Below are positions 39,967 to 48,552 of a DNA stretch of 64,000 bases, one piece after another (within the stretch, counting starts at the first letter, position 1; each line of letters opens with the position of its first letter). Source of the stretch: Polyangiaceae bacterium (GTDB lineage Bacteria; Myxococcota_A; Polyangia; Polyangiales; Polyangiaceae); contig JAHBVY010000001.1 of the NCBI GenBank assembly GCA_019637265.1, positions 1,364,001 through 1,428,000 on the forward strand. The letters are read 5' to 3'. Position numbers and translations under genes: made by a program. The notes below the pieces were generated by a model. That model searched no databases. It was given only the letters and a program-made list of their open reading frames with translations, and was not told the origin of the DNA.

Positions 39967-40542
39967 ATGGCGTCTCCCGGAGCAGCCGCGGCGGTGCCGC
40001 TGAGCACCGCTCAGCGGAGCAAGATCCGCCGGCTGAGTCAGCCGAAGGAGCTCTCCCCGGACGAGGAGGGTGGTGAGCTCAACATCATCCCCTTCCTCGA
40101 CATCGTGGTGAACATCCTGATCTTCGTGCTGGCGACGGTCGCGGTCACCTTCACCGCGACGATCGACACCACACCACCGAACAGCGGCTCCGGCGGGATC
40201 CGTCAGGAGAACGCGAAGGTCTCGCTCAACCTGACGGTGCTCATCGTCAACGACGGCTTCTCCATCAAGGCTTCGGGCGGTAACGTCGCGCCGGGGTGCG
40301 AAGGCATCGGCTCCGGCGTCACCATCCCACGCCGGGGCGGCGCCTACGACTACGACGCGCTCAAGGCCTGCGCCACGAAGCTCAAGGGAGCCTCCGAGGA
40401 CTTCAAGGAGGAGACCAACGTGAACCTCGCGCCCAACCCCGGGACGGACATGCAGGTCATCACCAGCGCCATGGACGCGCTCAACACCACGCGTGAGGGC
40501 GACCCGCTGTTCCCCTCCGTCAACTTCGCGGTGGTGAAATGA
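39967..40542 (+). CDS. ExbD/TolR-family protein (cluster 2, first)
   Basis: 191 aa. Asp-bearing helix ELNIIPFLDIVVNILIFVLA (about 40-60); a basic N-terminal cytoplasmic segment; a periplasmic part with a possible disulfide (APGCEGIG and LKACATKLKG). The ATG 39967 is preferred over a GTG 15 bp earlier. Overlaps the next exbD by 4 bp (ATGA). Confidence 0.9.
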   Translation: MASPGAAAAVPLSTAQRSKIRRLSQPKELSPDEEGGELNIIPFLDIVVNILIFVLATVAVTFTATIDTTPPNSGSGGIRQENAKVSLNLTVLIVNDGFSIKASGGNVAPGCEGIGSGVTIPRRGGAYDYDALKACATKLKGASEDFKEETNVNLAPNPGTDMQVITSAMDALNTTREGDPLFPSVNFAVVK

Positions 40543-41150
40543 CAGCCGCTGCGCCGCCGCCCGCGCCTCGTCAGCCGCGCGCCTCGGTCGCCGCTTACAA
40601 GGCGGCGCTCCGCACCGCCACGCGCCGCAACGCCGCCGAGCCGGAGATCAACTTCCTCAACATCACCGCGATGCTGGACATCATGACCATCATCCTGGTG
40701 TTCCTGCTGAAGAGCCTCGGGGAGTCGAGCGCCTCCATCCCCCAGTCAGACGACCTCACGTTGCCGGTCACCACGCGCAACACGCCCCCTTCGGAGGAGG
40801 GCGTCGTCATCACCATCTCGAAGACGCTGCTCATGGTGGACGACAAGCAGGTCCTCACCCTGCCGAGCCGCGACTCCCAAGTGCAGTCGGGGGTCGGGGC
40901 GCGCCACAAGCGCAAGGGGCCGAACGACCTGTACATCGCCCCCCTCGGAGGCATCCTCCAGCAGGCTCGTAAGCTGGACCAGGCGGTGCGGGACGCCAAG
41001 AAGCTCGACCGGAACGCCCCCTCGGAGGCGATCATCGTGGCCGATGCCAGCACCCCCTTCCGCACCCTGAGCGAGGTCCTCTTCACCCTCGGTCAGAGCG
41101 AGTTCGGGCAGTTTCACCTGATGGTGATGCAGGGCAAGCCGGAGCAATAG
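40539..41150 (+). CDS. ExbD/TolR-family protein (cluster 2, second)
   Basis: 203 aa. Helix EINFLNITAMLDIMTIILVFLL places the conserved Asp one turn later in an otherwise typical context. Periplasmic part with MVDDKQVLTLPSRD and IIVADASTPFRTLSEVLFTLG. ATGA overlap with the preceding exbD. Its last codons (AAGCCGGAGCAATAG) are echoed in the repeats downstream. Confidence 0.9.
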   Translation: MTAAAPPPAPRQPRASVAAYKAALRTATRRNAAEPEINFLNITAMLDIMTIILVFLLKSLGESSASIPQSDDLTLPVTTRNTPPSEEGVVITISKTLLMVDDKQVLTLPSRDSQVQSGVGARHKRKGPNDLYIAPLGGILQQARKLDQAVRDAKKLDRNAPSEAIIVADASTPFRTLSEVLFTLGQSEFGQFHLMVMQGKPEQ

Positions 41151-41200
41151 TTAGGGGGGACACCCGGCCAAGCCGAGTCAGAAGCGGGACACCCAGCCAA
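41131..41200. repeat. Repeats starting in the exbD stop region
   Basis: AAGCCGGAGCAATAG at the gene end, AAGCCGAGTCAGAAG and AAGCCCAGCCGG follow at about 30-bp steps, and each is preceded by GGCC or AGCC; the first two are followed by GGGACACCC. Confidence 0.65.
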
Positions 41201-41497
41201 GCCCAGCCGGGTCGGAAACAGAGCTGAGCCGGAGCACGCTTCACGGTTGCCGCCGCTCGAATCCTCATGCTACGGTGGCCTGCGCCTGCTGCAGAGCCCT
41301 AGGGACTGGTTCTTCGGCCGCACCTCACCGCTGGAGCGTGTGCGGGGGCGGCTCGCGGCTCACACCACGAGCTTCGGGGCATGACCCAGGCGCACAGACT
41401 CACGGTCCGCCCGCTGGGGCGCGTGGGTCGATGGCCCTCGGGGTTGGTGTGACTCCCGACCTCCGAGGATGAATCGACGCCTCCGGTAGTTCGCGTT
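41151..41497. other. Intergenic region before the pseudo-pyrophosphatase gene
   Basis: No gene supported beyond the repeats at its start. The remainder is GC-rich and shows no terminator with T-run; AGCCGGAGCACGC near 41228 is another faint echo of the exbD end. Confidence 0.45.
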
Positions 41498-43633
41498 GTG
41501 ATCGAGTTTGCTCTTGTGATTGCGGTCAACGCCGTTGGCCTGAGCTTCGCCGTCGCGTTGGCGCGCTGGCTCGTGGCGCGCGATCTCGGGGGCGCCGAGC
41601 TGCGGCGGCTCGGCCTGGCCATCGAGCGCGCGGTGCAGAGCTTCGTTTGGGGTCAGGTCAAGGCCACCCTGGCGGGGCTGCTGGTGGTGAGCGCGCTGGT
41701 GTTCGCCTGTTACGGGTTCGTGCCAGGGCAAGCGGTGGGCCGGTTGGACGCCGGGCTGTGGGGTCTATTGGGGGTTTGGCTGGGCGGCGCAGGCGGCATC
41801 CTCAACGCGTCGATCGCCTCGCACATCGCCCACAAGTGCAGCGCCCGCTCGGTCACCGCGGCGCGCCTGAGCCTGGACCACGCCACCAGCGTACTCATGC
41901 GGGGCGGCGGGGTGGTGGGGCTGCTCGCGGAGACGGTCAGCGCGCTCACGCTGGTCACCTTCGCGATGCTCGTGATGGGGCTCCGGGGCGGCCTGCAACC
42001 GGGCGCCGATCCCGAGCTGATCCAGGGCGCTACCGCGCTGCTGCCTAGCCTCACGCTGGGCGCCGTGACGGTGGGGCTGCTGCTCCAGCGCACCGGCGCC
42101 GTGTTCCACACCGCGGGCGACGTGGGTGGGGAGCTCGCCACGGATCGCGCCGCGCAGCTCGACGCCTCGGACGTGCGCAACCCGGCGCTGGTGGCGCAGC
42201 TCGTCGGTGACCACGTGGGTCAGGTGACGGGGCGCAGCGCGGTGACCTACGTCGCGGCGAGCGCGACCCAGGTGGTGATGCTGGTGATCGGCGCCTCGGC
42301 GTTCGCCGCCAATCGCGCCGCGGTGCCCGGCGCGCTCGGGCTGATGGTGCTCCCGCTCCTGGTGCGCGCGTTCGGGGTGGTGGCGTCGTCCATCGGGCTG
42401 ATGGTGGTGCGGACGACGGAGTCTGGCGGGCTCAGCCGCGCCTTCTTGCGGGGGCAGCTGGTGGTCTGGTGGGTGCTGCTCGCGGGGCTGCTCGGGAGTT
42501 GTTACTGGCTGCTCGGCGCCAAGGGTTGGTGGATCGCCGCGGCGGGGGGGCTCGGGTTGGTCGGGCTGGTGCTGGTGAGCCAGCTGCTCGCGCTCGGGGC
42601 AGGGTGGCAGCGCGCCGGGGGGCGCGGTCAGAGCGAGGCGCTGCGCGATGGCGCAGGGTCCCTGACCATCTACGGCATCGGCAGCGCGCTCACGTCAACC
42701 CTGCTGCCCATCGGGCTGTTCTCGGCGGCGCTCGTCGGCGCGCACTGGCTCGGCGCGCGGAGCGCCCTCGAAGAGGCGGGCGCCCTCGCGCTCACGGTGG
42801 CGGCGGCGGCCATGCTCGGCCCCGGTCCATTCCAGAGCGCCATCACCCACTTCGCGGTGCTGTCGCGCAACGCGCGCGGCGTCGCGGAGCTCTCGCGGGC
42901 GCCGCGCAGCGCGGACGCCGAGCGCCGCGCGGAGGCGCTGCAAGCGGCGGCCATCGCCACGAGCAGCGGGGCCTCGGGGTACCTCCTCATCGCCAGCACC
43001 TCGGGCGTGCTGCTCGTGGTGAGCGCCGCGCCCTCCATCGCGGGGCTCACCACGCCGCTCTCCATCACGCACCCAGCGGCGTTCACGGCGGCCCTGCTCG
43101 GGGTCGCCGCCGCGCTCAGCTACGCGGGCGCCAGCATGGATCGCGCCGGCCGCGCGGCGAGCCTGCTCGGCAAGGAGGTCGAGCGGCAGCTCAAGGCGCC
43201 TCAGGCGAGCGGCGGCGCGCTGCGAGACTTCACGCCCATCTACAAGACCTGCATCGAGCTGGCAGGCCGCGTCGCGCTGGAGCGCTCATCGCGCGCCCTG
43301 CTCCACGGGCTGGCGTTGCCCCTCGCCCTCGCCCTCGCCCTCGCCCTCGGCTACCGTCAGCAGGCCGGCGTGGCGATCGCGGCGCTGCTCACCTTCACCG
43401 TCGCCGGCGCGGGCACCGCCATCGTGCTCGCCCTGGCCGGTGATCGCGCGCGCGATGCGCTCGCCGCCGTGAAGCGCTCGGTCGCTGGCCGCGCCTCACC
43501 CTCTCGAACGGGGGCGCTCGGCGCCTCCGCCGTCGCCGACGTGCTCGGCAACGTGGGCGGGCCCGCCGCGCACCTGTTCATGCTGGCGGCCGCCGCCGCG
43601 GTGCTCGCCGCGGCACCTTACCTCTATGGCTGA
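41498..43633 (+). CDS. Degenerate membrane pyrophosphatase homologue (HppA-like, catalytic motifs lost)
   Basis: 711 aa with about 15-16 transmembrane helices, the length and helix plan of a proton-pumping pyrophosphatase. Alignment by eye: GLAIERAVQSFVWGQVKATL (family IQEGA..FL region), AGDVGGELATDRAAQLDASDVRNPALVAQ..VGDHVGQVTG against the family pattern DVGADLVGK..E..DDPRNPA..D.VGDNVGD, SRALL..LALPL against STKAALKEM, and a last segment ADVLGNVGGPAAHLFML against GDTVGDPFKDTSGPSLN. The pyrophosphate-binding Lys, most Mg-binding Asp/Glu residues, the DAYGPIADNAGG motif and the AWDNAKK motif are all missing. Hydrolysis and pumping are therefore not expected. GTG start, chosen because the first helix begins there. 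Follows the exbD cluster on the same strand by 347 bp. Confidence 0.8.
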   Translation: MIEFALVIAVNAVGLSFAVALARWLVARDLGGAELRRLGLAIERAVQSFVWGQVKATLAGLLVVSALVFACYGFVPGQAVGRLDAGLWGLLGVWLGGAGGILNASIASHIAHKCSARSVTAARLSLDHATSVLMRGGGVVGLLAETVSALTLVTFAMLVMGLRGGLQPGADPELIQGATALLPSLTLGAVTVGLLLQRTGAVFHTAGDVGGELATDRAAQLDASDVRNPALVAQLVGDHVGQVTGRSAVTYVAASATQVVMLVIGASAFAANRAAVPGALGLMVLPLLVRAFGVVASSIGLMVVRTTESGGLSRAFLRGQLVVWWVLLAGLLGSCYWLLGAKGWWIAAAGGLGLVGLVLVSQLLALGAGWQRAGGRGQSEALRDGAGSLTIYGIGSALTSTLLPIGLFSAALVGAHWLGARSALEEAGALALTVAAAAMLGPGPFQSAITHFAVLSRNARGVAELSRAPRSADAERRAEALQAAAIATSSGASGYLLIASTSGVLLVVSAAPSIAGLTTPLSITHPAAFTAALLGVAAALSYAGASMDRAGRAASLLGKEVERQLKAPQASGGALRDFTPIYKTCIELAGRVALERSSRALLHGLALPLALALALALGYRQQAGVAIAALLTFTVAGAGTAIVLALAGDRARDALAAVKRSVAGRASPSRTGALGASAVADVLGNVGGPAAHLFMLAAAAAVLAAAPYLYG

Positions 43634-43639
43634 CGTGAT

Positions 43640-43657
43640 TGTATCCGCACGGATACA
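43640..43657. promoter_or_regulatory. 18-bp palindrome upstream of the SNF2 gene
   Basis: TGTATCCG-CA-CGGATACA is perfect and relatively AT-rich for this genome, 51 bp before the SNF2 start and 6 bp after the preceding stop. No T-run follows, so an operator is more likely than a terminator. Confidence 0.4.
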
Positions 43658-43708
43658 CAAAGCGCTGACGCGCGCTGCGCTCCGTGCGGCGCCTTGGGAC
43701 CTCGACAC

Positions 43709-46700
43709 ATGACCCAACCCCCTCTGTCTCGCCTCTCGGACTCCCTCTCGACCCTCTCCGACCGCGGGCTCCGAAAGCTGCTCGGCGCCCGCACCTTCTT
43801 GCGTGGGCTCGAGTACGAGAAGCGGCGCAGCGTGGAGCAGGTGGGCGTGGGGGACGTCCAGGCCACGGGCCGCGTCAAAGGCTCGGACCCAGAGCCCTAC
43901 GAGGTGGAGATCTCCCTCACGGACGACGGCATCCAAGCCACCTGCACCTGCCCAGCGTTCAAGAAGACGGGGCAGAACTGCAAGCACATCGCCGCGCTGC
44001 TCATCAACGTCCGGAACCAGGCGCGCGCCAAGCTCCCACGCCGCGAGCAACCAGCCCCGACGCCCCCCGCCCCACCCGCGGCGAGCGCCCCGAACGGCGA
44101 GAGCAAGGCGAGCCGTCGCCGCGACCGGCGGCGCCGAGCCCAGCTGCAGGCCACCGGCGGGATCGAGCTGGAGTCAGCTAGCACCGAAGCCGCCGCGCGC
44201 AGCACTGGGATCGGCGCCTGGCTGACGCCGAAGGGCGCGACCCGCACGCTGGAGCTCGAGTACCGCCTCCACGTGCGCCAAGGCGGCTTGACGGTGACGG
44301 TGCTCGACACCGAGGCGCGGCAACCCCTGCTCCCCAGCGTCGCCCTGGCCTGGCAGGCGGTCTCCCCCACCCCCGATCGCCAGGCGCTGCGCGTGCTCTC
44401 ACGCTTCGAGAGCGGCAACCCGCGCCACCCAGCCGTGGACATCCGCGGCGAAGACGTCGCCGACCTGCTGCCGCTGCTGCGCGATCGTCGGGTGCTGCTC
44501 GAGCCAGCGCTGATGCGGCTGCGGTTCGCCGATGAAGAGCTCCGCCCCCGCTTCGACTTGGAGCTGGTGGGGAGCGAGACGATCGTCGCCAAGGCGACCT
44601 TCGAGCGCGTGGGCGACACGCGGCGGTTCTCGCTCTCGAGCGGTGGTTGGTTCGAGGGCTCGCCGGGTTGGCACATTGAAACAGGTGATGGCGTGGCGCG
44701 CCCCCTCGATCGCAAGGTGTCACCCGCCGCGCTCCGGCGCCTGCTCAAGACGACGACCATCGCCGAGCCAGCGGGGGAGCTCATCTCGCTGATCACGAGC
44801 GGGCTGCCGCGCGTGGCGCTCGAGGTCGGCGCGGAGCTGCCCGATCTCTCCCAAGTGGCGGAGGTGATCGATCTCGAGCCGACCTTCCGACTGCGCGCAG
44901 GGGGCTCGATCACGGAGGCCCACGCCAGCCTGAAGGCGGAGTACGACGACCTCGAGGTGGAGGTGCGCGCCGATGGCATCTCCCCGCCCGTCTTGATCCT
45001 CCCGGCGCTGGAAGGGCAGAAGCGCGCGCGCTGCATCCGCTGCGACATCGTCGCTCAGCAGGCCGCGGTGCAGCGCCTGCTCGATCTGGGCTTCAAGGCG
45101 GACGAGACGGGGGAGTCCTTCATCGCCGAGGGCGCCGCCGCCATCGACTTCTGGTCCCATGGCGCGGATGAGCTGCCGCGCGATTGGGATCTGTTCCTCC
45201 CCACCGAGCTGGCTGGGACGCGGGTGCGCGGCAAGCCCGTGCAGATGAGCGCGCGCGTCTCGAGCGGGATGGACTGGCTCAACGTCAACATCAGCTACGA
45301 GAGCGAGGGGATCGGGGTGGACCGCGACGAGCTCCGCCGCTGCCTGGCGGAGGGCCTCAAGTATGTCAGGCTGACTGATAATACCTACGCCCCCTTCGAT
45401 CCAGAGCGCGTCAAGCAGCTGATCGATCGCGAGGTGGAGCTCCTGGCCGCGGCGGGCAAGAACGGGAAGATCCCGCTGTCCCACGCCGGGCGGATCCAGG
45501 AGCTGCTCGAGCACACCGACAACGCCACGGTGGCCGCCGCCACCAAGCAGCTGTTCAAGAAGCTCGCGTCCATCGACTCGATCAAGGCGATGAAGAAGCC
45601 GCGCGGGCTCAAGGCCACGCTGCGCCCTTACCAAGAGCAGGGCCTCAGCTGGCTGCGCTTCGTGCACGACCTCGGCGCGGGCGGCGTGCTCGCCGACGAC
45701 ATGGGCCTCGGCAAGACGATCCAGACCATCGCGCTGATGCTCTCCCTGAAGAACGAGCAGAAGGCGCTGCGCGCGCTGATCGTCGCCCCCACCAGCGTGG
45801 TCTCCAACTGGGTGCGTGAGATCGAGCGCTTCGCGCCGGGCCTGACCACCGCGCTGTGGCACGGCGCGGGTCGCCGCGAGCAGAAGGCGGAGCTAGGCAC
45901 CGCCAACGTCATCATCACGAGCTATGCCTTGCTCCGGCGCGACATCGACCTCTTGAAGAAGCTCGAGCTCGACTACGCCATCTTGGATGAGGCTCAGAAC
46001 ATCAAGAACCCGCTGAGCGCCACCGCGCAAGCCGCCAAGGAGCTCGGCGCGCGGCACCGCTTGGCGCTCACCGGCACCCCGATCGAGAACCGCCTGAGCG
46101 AGATCTGGAGCATCTTCGAGTTCGTGAACCCGGGCTTGCTCGGTCCGCTCACCAAGTTCGAGGAGCGCTTCGCGCGCCCCATCGATCAGGGCGACTCAAA
46201 GAAGGCCGCGCGGCTGCGCGCCGTGATCCACCCGTTCATCTTGCGGCGCACCAAGATCGAGGTGGTGAAAGATCTGCCCCCCAAGATCGAGACCGACCAA
46301 ATCGTCGATTTGGCGCCCGACCAGCGCGCGATCTACACCCAGGTGCTGCGCGAGGTGCGCTCACAAGTCATGGGGGAGGTCGAGCGCGTCGGCGTCGCCA
46401 AGAGCCAGCTCCACATCCTGGCGGGGCTCACCAGGCTCCGTCAGGCCGCCTGCGATCCGCGCCTCTTGGGGCTGCCACGCGAGTTCAGCCACGAGGACAG
46501 CGGCAAGCTGATGGCGCTGCGCGAGCTGGTCTCCGAGTGCGAGTCGGGCGGGCACAAGGTGCTCGTCTTCTCGCAGTTCGTCAGCATGCTGAAGCTCATC
46601 AAGAAGGCGCTCGACGAAGACAAGATCAACTACGAGTACCTCGATGGCAGCACGACCGATCGCCCCGAGCGCATCGATCGCTTCCAGGAGGACCCCACGG

Positions 46701-47011
46701 TCACCTGCTTCCTCATCAGCCTGAAGGCAGGCGGCTCGGGCCTCAACCTCACCGCCGCGGACACCGTGATCCACTTCGACCCCTGGTGGAACCCGGCGGT
46801 GGAAGATCAAGCCTCCGATCGCGCGCACCGCATCGGTCAGAGCAAGGTGGTCAGCGTGTACCGCTTGGTCGCGGGCGGGACGATCGAAGAGAAGATCCTC
46901 CAGCTCAAGCAGAAGAAGAAGGACTTGGTGGCGAGCGTGCTCACGGAGGACGCGGGCGGCGCCAAGAAGCTCACCCAAGAGGACCTGGAGGACCTGTTCC
47001 GCTTGGAGTGA
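43709..47011 (+). CDS. SWIM-SNF2 family helicase
   Basis: 1100 aa. N-terminal SWIM zinc finger (CTCPAFKKTGQNCKHIAALL, CxC...CxH, about 90-110), a middle region of about 500 aa without a recognised family, then the SNF2 ATPase: DDMGLGKTIQ (Walker A), LDEAQNIKN (motif II), ALTGTPIENRLSE, and the C-lobe (LVFSQFVSM, SLKAGGSGLNL, DRAHRIGQ). Typical of bacterial RapA-like/SWIM SNF2 proteins thought to remodel protein-DNA complexes; the target is unknown. ATG 43709 preferred over an upstream TTG. Confidence 0.93.
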   Translation: MTQPPLSRLSDSLSTLSDRGLRKLLGARTFLRGLEYEKRRSVEQVGVGDVQATGRVKGSDPEPYEVEISLTDDGIQATCTCPAFKKTGQNCKHIAALLINVRNQARAKLPRREQPAPTPPAPPAASAPNGESKASRRRDRRRRAQLQATGGIELESASTEAAARSTGIGAWLTPKGATRTLELEYRLHVRQGGLTVTVLDTEARQPLLPSVALAWQAVSPTPDRQALRVLSRFESGNPRHPAVDIRGEDVADLLPLLRDRRVLLEPALMRLRFADEELRPRFDLELVGSETIVAKATFERVGDTRRFSLSSGGWFEGSPGWHIETGDGVARPLDRKVSPAALRRLLKTTTIAEPAGELISLITSGLPRVALEVGAELPDLSQVAEVIDLEPTFRLRAGGSITEAHASLKAEYDDLEVEVRADGISPPVLILPALEGQKRARCIRCDIVAQQAAVQRLLDLGFKADETGESFIAEGAAAIDFWSHGADELPRDWDLFLPTELAGTRVRGKPVQMSARVSSGMDWLNVNISYESEGIGVDRDELRRCLAEGLKYVRLTDNTYAPFDPERVKQLIDREVELLAAAGKNGKIPLSHAGRIQELLEHTDNATVAAATKQLFKKLASIDSIKAMKKPRGLKATLRPYQEQGLSWLRFVHDLGAGGVLADDMGLGKTIQTIALMLSLKNEQKALRALIVAPTSVVSNWVREIERFAPGLTTALWHGAGRREQKAELGTANVIITSYALLRRDIDLLKKLELDYAILDEAQNIKNPLSATAQAAKELGARHRLALTGTPIENRLSEIWSIFEFVNPGLLGPLTKFEERFARPIDQGDSKKAARLRAVIHPFILRRTKIEVVKDLPPKIETDQIVDLAPDQRAIYTQVLREVRSQVMGEVERVGVAKSQLHILAGLTRLRQAACDPRLLGLPREFSHEDSGKLMALRELVSECESGGHKVLVFSQFVSMLKLIKKALDEDKINYEYLDGSTTDRPERIDRFQEDPTVTCFLISLKAGGSGLNLTAADTVIHFDPWWNPAVEDQASDRAHRIGQSKVVSVYRLVAGGTIEEKILQLKQKKKDLVASVLTEDAGGAKKLTQEDLEDLFRLE

Positions 47012-47442
47012 GCTGCGGTTGTCCGTCAGCTCGACGTATCAACCAACACCGTGACCTGACGTTACTTCACCGCGAAGCCTTGGGGACGGTTGGGGGTTGG
47101 GGGTTCACTCCCTCCTAGTGCGTGACGTGATCTTCGAGAGGCGCTGTTCACGCGTCGCGTGTCGCTTGGGTCACGGTCCTCGACCTCATGGGCGTCCTCG
47201 CGCGGTCTTGAAGAAATCCCCGAGGCTCCGCACGACGTTGAAGAGCTGGTTGGACGGCACCGCGCTGTGCGTTCGCCGAGCGGCTCGAGGTCGCGGCGCT
47301 CTCCCGATCCGCCCCTGCGTTCGTTAGGCTGACTGACGCTACGCGCGCGCCCCAAAAGCACCGAAGCCGCCGCACGGAGTGCGACGGCTTCGAAGTGAGA
47401 CCCTGAGCGGAGACCAGGGCTGCTGTTCGACAGCTGCTCGGC
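47012..47442. other. Convergent intergenic region with GTCAG motifs and double G5 run
   Basis: No gene supported. Contents: GTCAGCTCGACG and CCTGACG near 47030-47060, GGTTGGGGGTTGGGGGTT at about 47088 (sense with the SNF2 gene), GGCTGACTGACG near 47330, and a strong terminator for the opposite gene at 47354-47392. Confidence 0.55.
47354..47392 (-). terminator. Intrinsic terminator of the collagen-like lipoprotein gene
   Basis: A 14-bp stem (CGAAGCCGTCGCAC/GTGCGGCGGCTTCG on the minus strand, one mismatch) with a 3-nt loop, then GTGCTTTT. Confidence 0.85.
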
Positions 47443-47940
47443 TCAGATGTCGCCGACTGGCTGCTGGCAGCCCGCGCCCACGTCGTAACCGCAGGGGCCA
47501 TCCAGCGTGACGCAGCAGGGCGTGCCCGAGCCGCTGTTGGGGCAGAACGCCGGGTTGCAGGTCCCGGTGCTGCCGCCCGCGCCGCTACCACCGGCGCCGC
47601 TGCCGCCAGCACCGCTGCCGCCTGCGCCCACGCCGCCGGTAGCGCCGCTGCCGCCTGCGCCACTGCCACCCGTTGCTCCGGTAGCGCCCGTCGCACCGTT
47701 GCCACCCGTGGCCCCAGTCGCGCCCGTGGCACCGGTGGCACCCGTCGCGCCAGTGGCTCCTGTTGCACCCGTGGCGCCGGTACCACCCGTACCGCCAGTT
47801 CCTGCGGTGCCGCCTTTACCGCCGGTACCGCCGTTCTCATCGAACACACCGTCTTCGCTGCCAGCGCAGGCAGTGATGACGAGGCTCGAGATGCTGAAGA
47901 CCAAGGTGAGCAAGGTGAGGCGAGAAGAGCTGGTTCGCAC
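47443..47940 (-). CDS. Lipoprotein with collagen-like Gly-Ala-Thr repeat
   Basis: 165 aa. Signal peptide [21 protein letters not shown] with lipobox ITAC near residue 23, then Gly-X-Y triplets dominated by Gly-Ala-Thr (about residues 38-125) that turn into Gly-Ala-Gly-Gly-Ser units, and a small C-terminal domain with six Cys ([17 protein letters not shown]). The GTG start is decided by a perfect GAGGAGG five bases upstream; the long in-frame extension lacks support. Surface or stalk role possible. Ends in a strong terminator. Confidence 0.8.
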   Translation of the reverse strand: MRTSSSRLTLLTLVFSISSLVITACAGSEDGVFDENGGTGGKGGTAGTGGTGGTGATGATGATGATGATGATGATGATGGNGATGATGATGGSGAGGSGATGGVGAGGSGAGGSGAGGSGAGGSTGTCNPAFCPNSGSGTPCCVTLDGPCGYDVGAGCQQPVGDI

Positions 47941-48552
47941 GATGACCTCCTCTACGGGAGAGGGAATGGATGAAGCCGAGCCGACGGCCGTTGGACGCAG
48001 TGTAAACCGAAGTCTGCCATCTGGGGAAAAGGAATCCAGATGAGCGCGCTTCGAAGCGCGACTCTTCACGTACCCATGACAGCCAGCTCACCATCACACA
48101 CACGCTGGAACTTTCCGCGCAAGCTCGGTAGCGCCTCACGCTGAGCCACGACAGCCTGGGCCCCCTCCGCCCGATCTCGCCTCGCGCAGCCGCTCGCGCG
48201 CTGCGTCACGGCGCACCTCCTCTGCTCGCAGCTCATCACGGAGCTCCTATGATTCAAGGCGATTTCTCGCCGAAGCTCCCCACCCCCCCCGAGAAAAGAC
48301 GAGCTGCGACGCGTCAGCGCCCGGCCCGCGCCACCCTCCTCAGACGGCGCTTCCATGGAGCGACTTCACGTCCCCCACCTGGACCTACCTCGCGCACCGA
48401 CACCCGCGTCGGACCTACACCACCCCACTGCTCGCGTTTGCTCGCTCCATGGGGCACGGGCCGTCAGCTTCGCGACACCGCGCCCGCTTTTGTCGAAACG
48501 GCGCCAGCTCGTTCGCCCAAACCGGCGCTCGCGTCGTAGCGTCCGCAGCGAG
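47941..48552. other. Divergent intergenic region
   Basis: Between the lipoprotein gene and the GT-C-like membrane protein gene. The minus-strand leader has GAGGAGG and a possible -10 (TTTACACT). The plus-strand frame is open from 48355, but that stretch lacks the later codon pattern, so I do not include it in the gene. Confidence 0.4.

Noticed and set aside
41498-43633. Functional proton-pumping pyrophosphatase (hppA)
   Set aside because: Overall fold matches, but the catalytic Lys, Asp and Glu motifs cannot be found.
48355-48552. Longer N-terminus for the GT-C-like protein
   Set aside because: The added stretch is low in coding bias and contains no plausible start context; the Met at 48553 precedes the charged tail.
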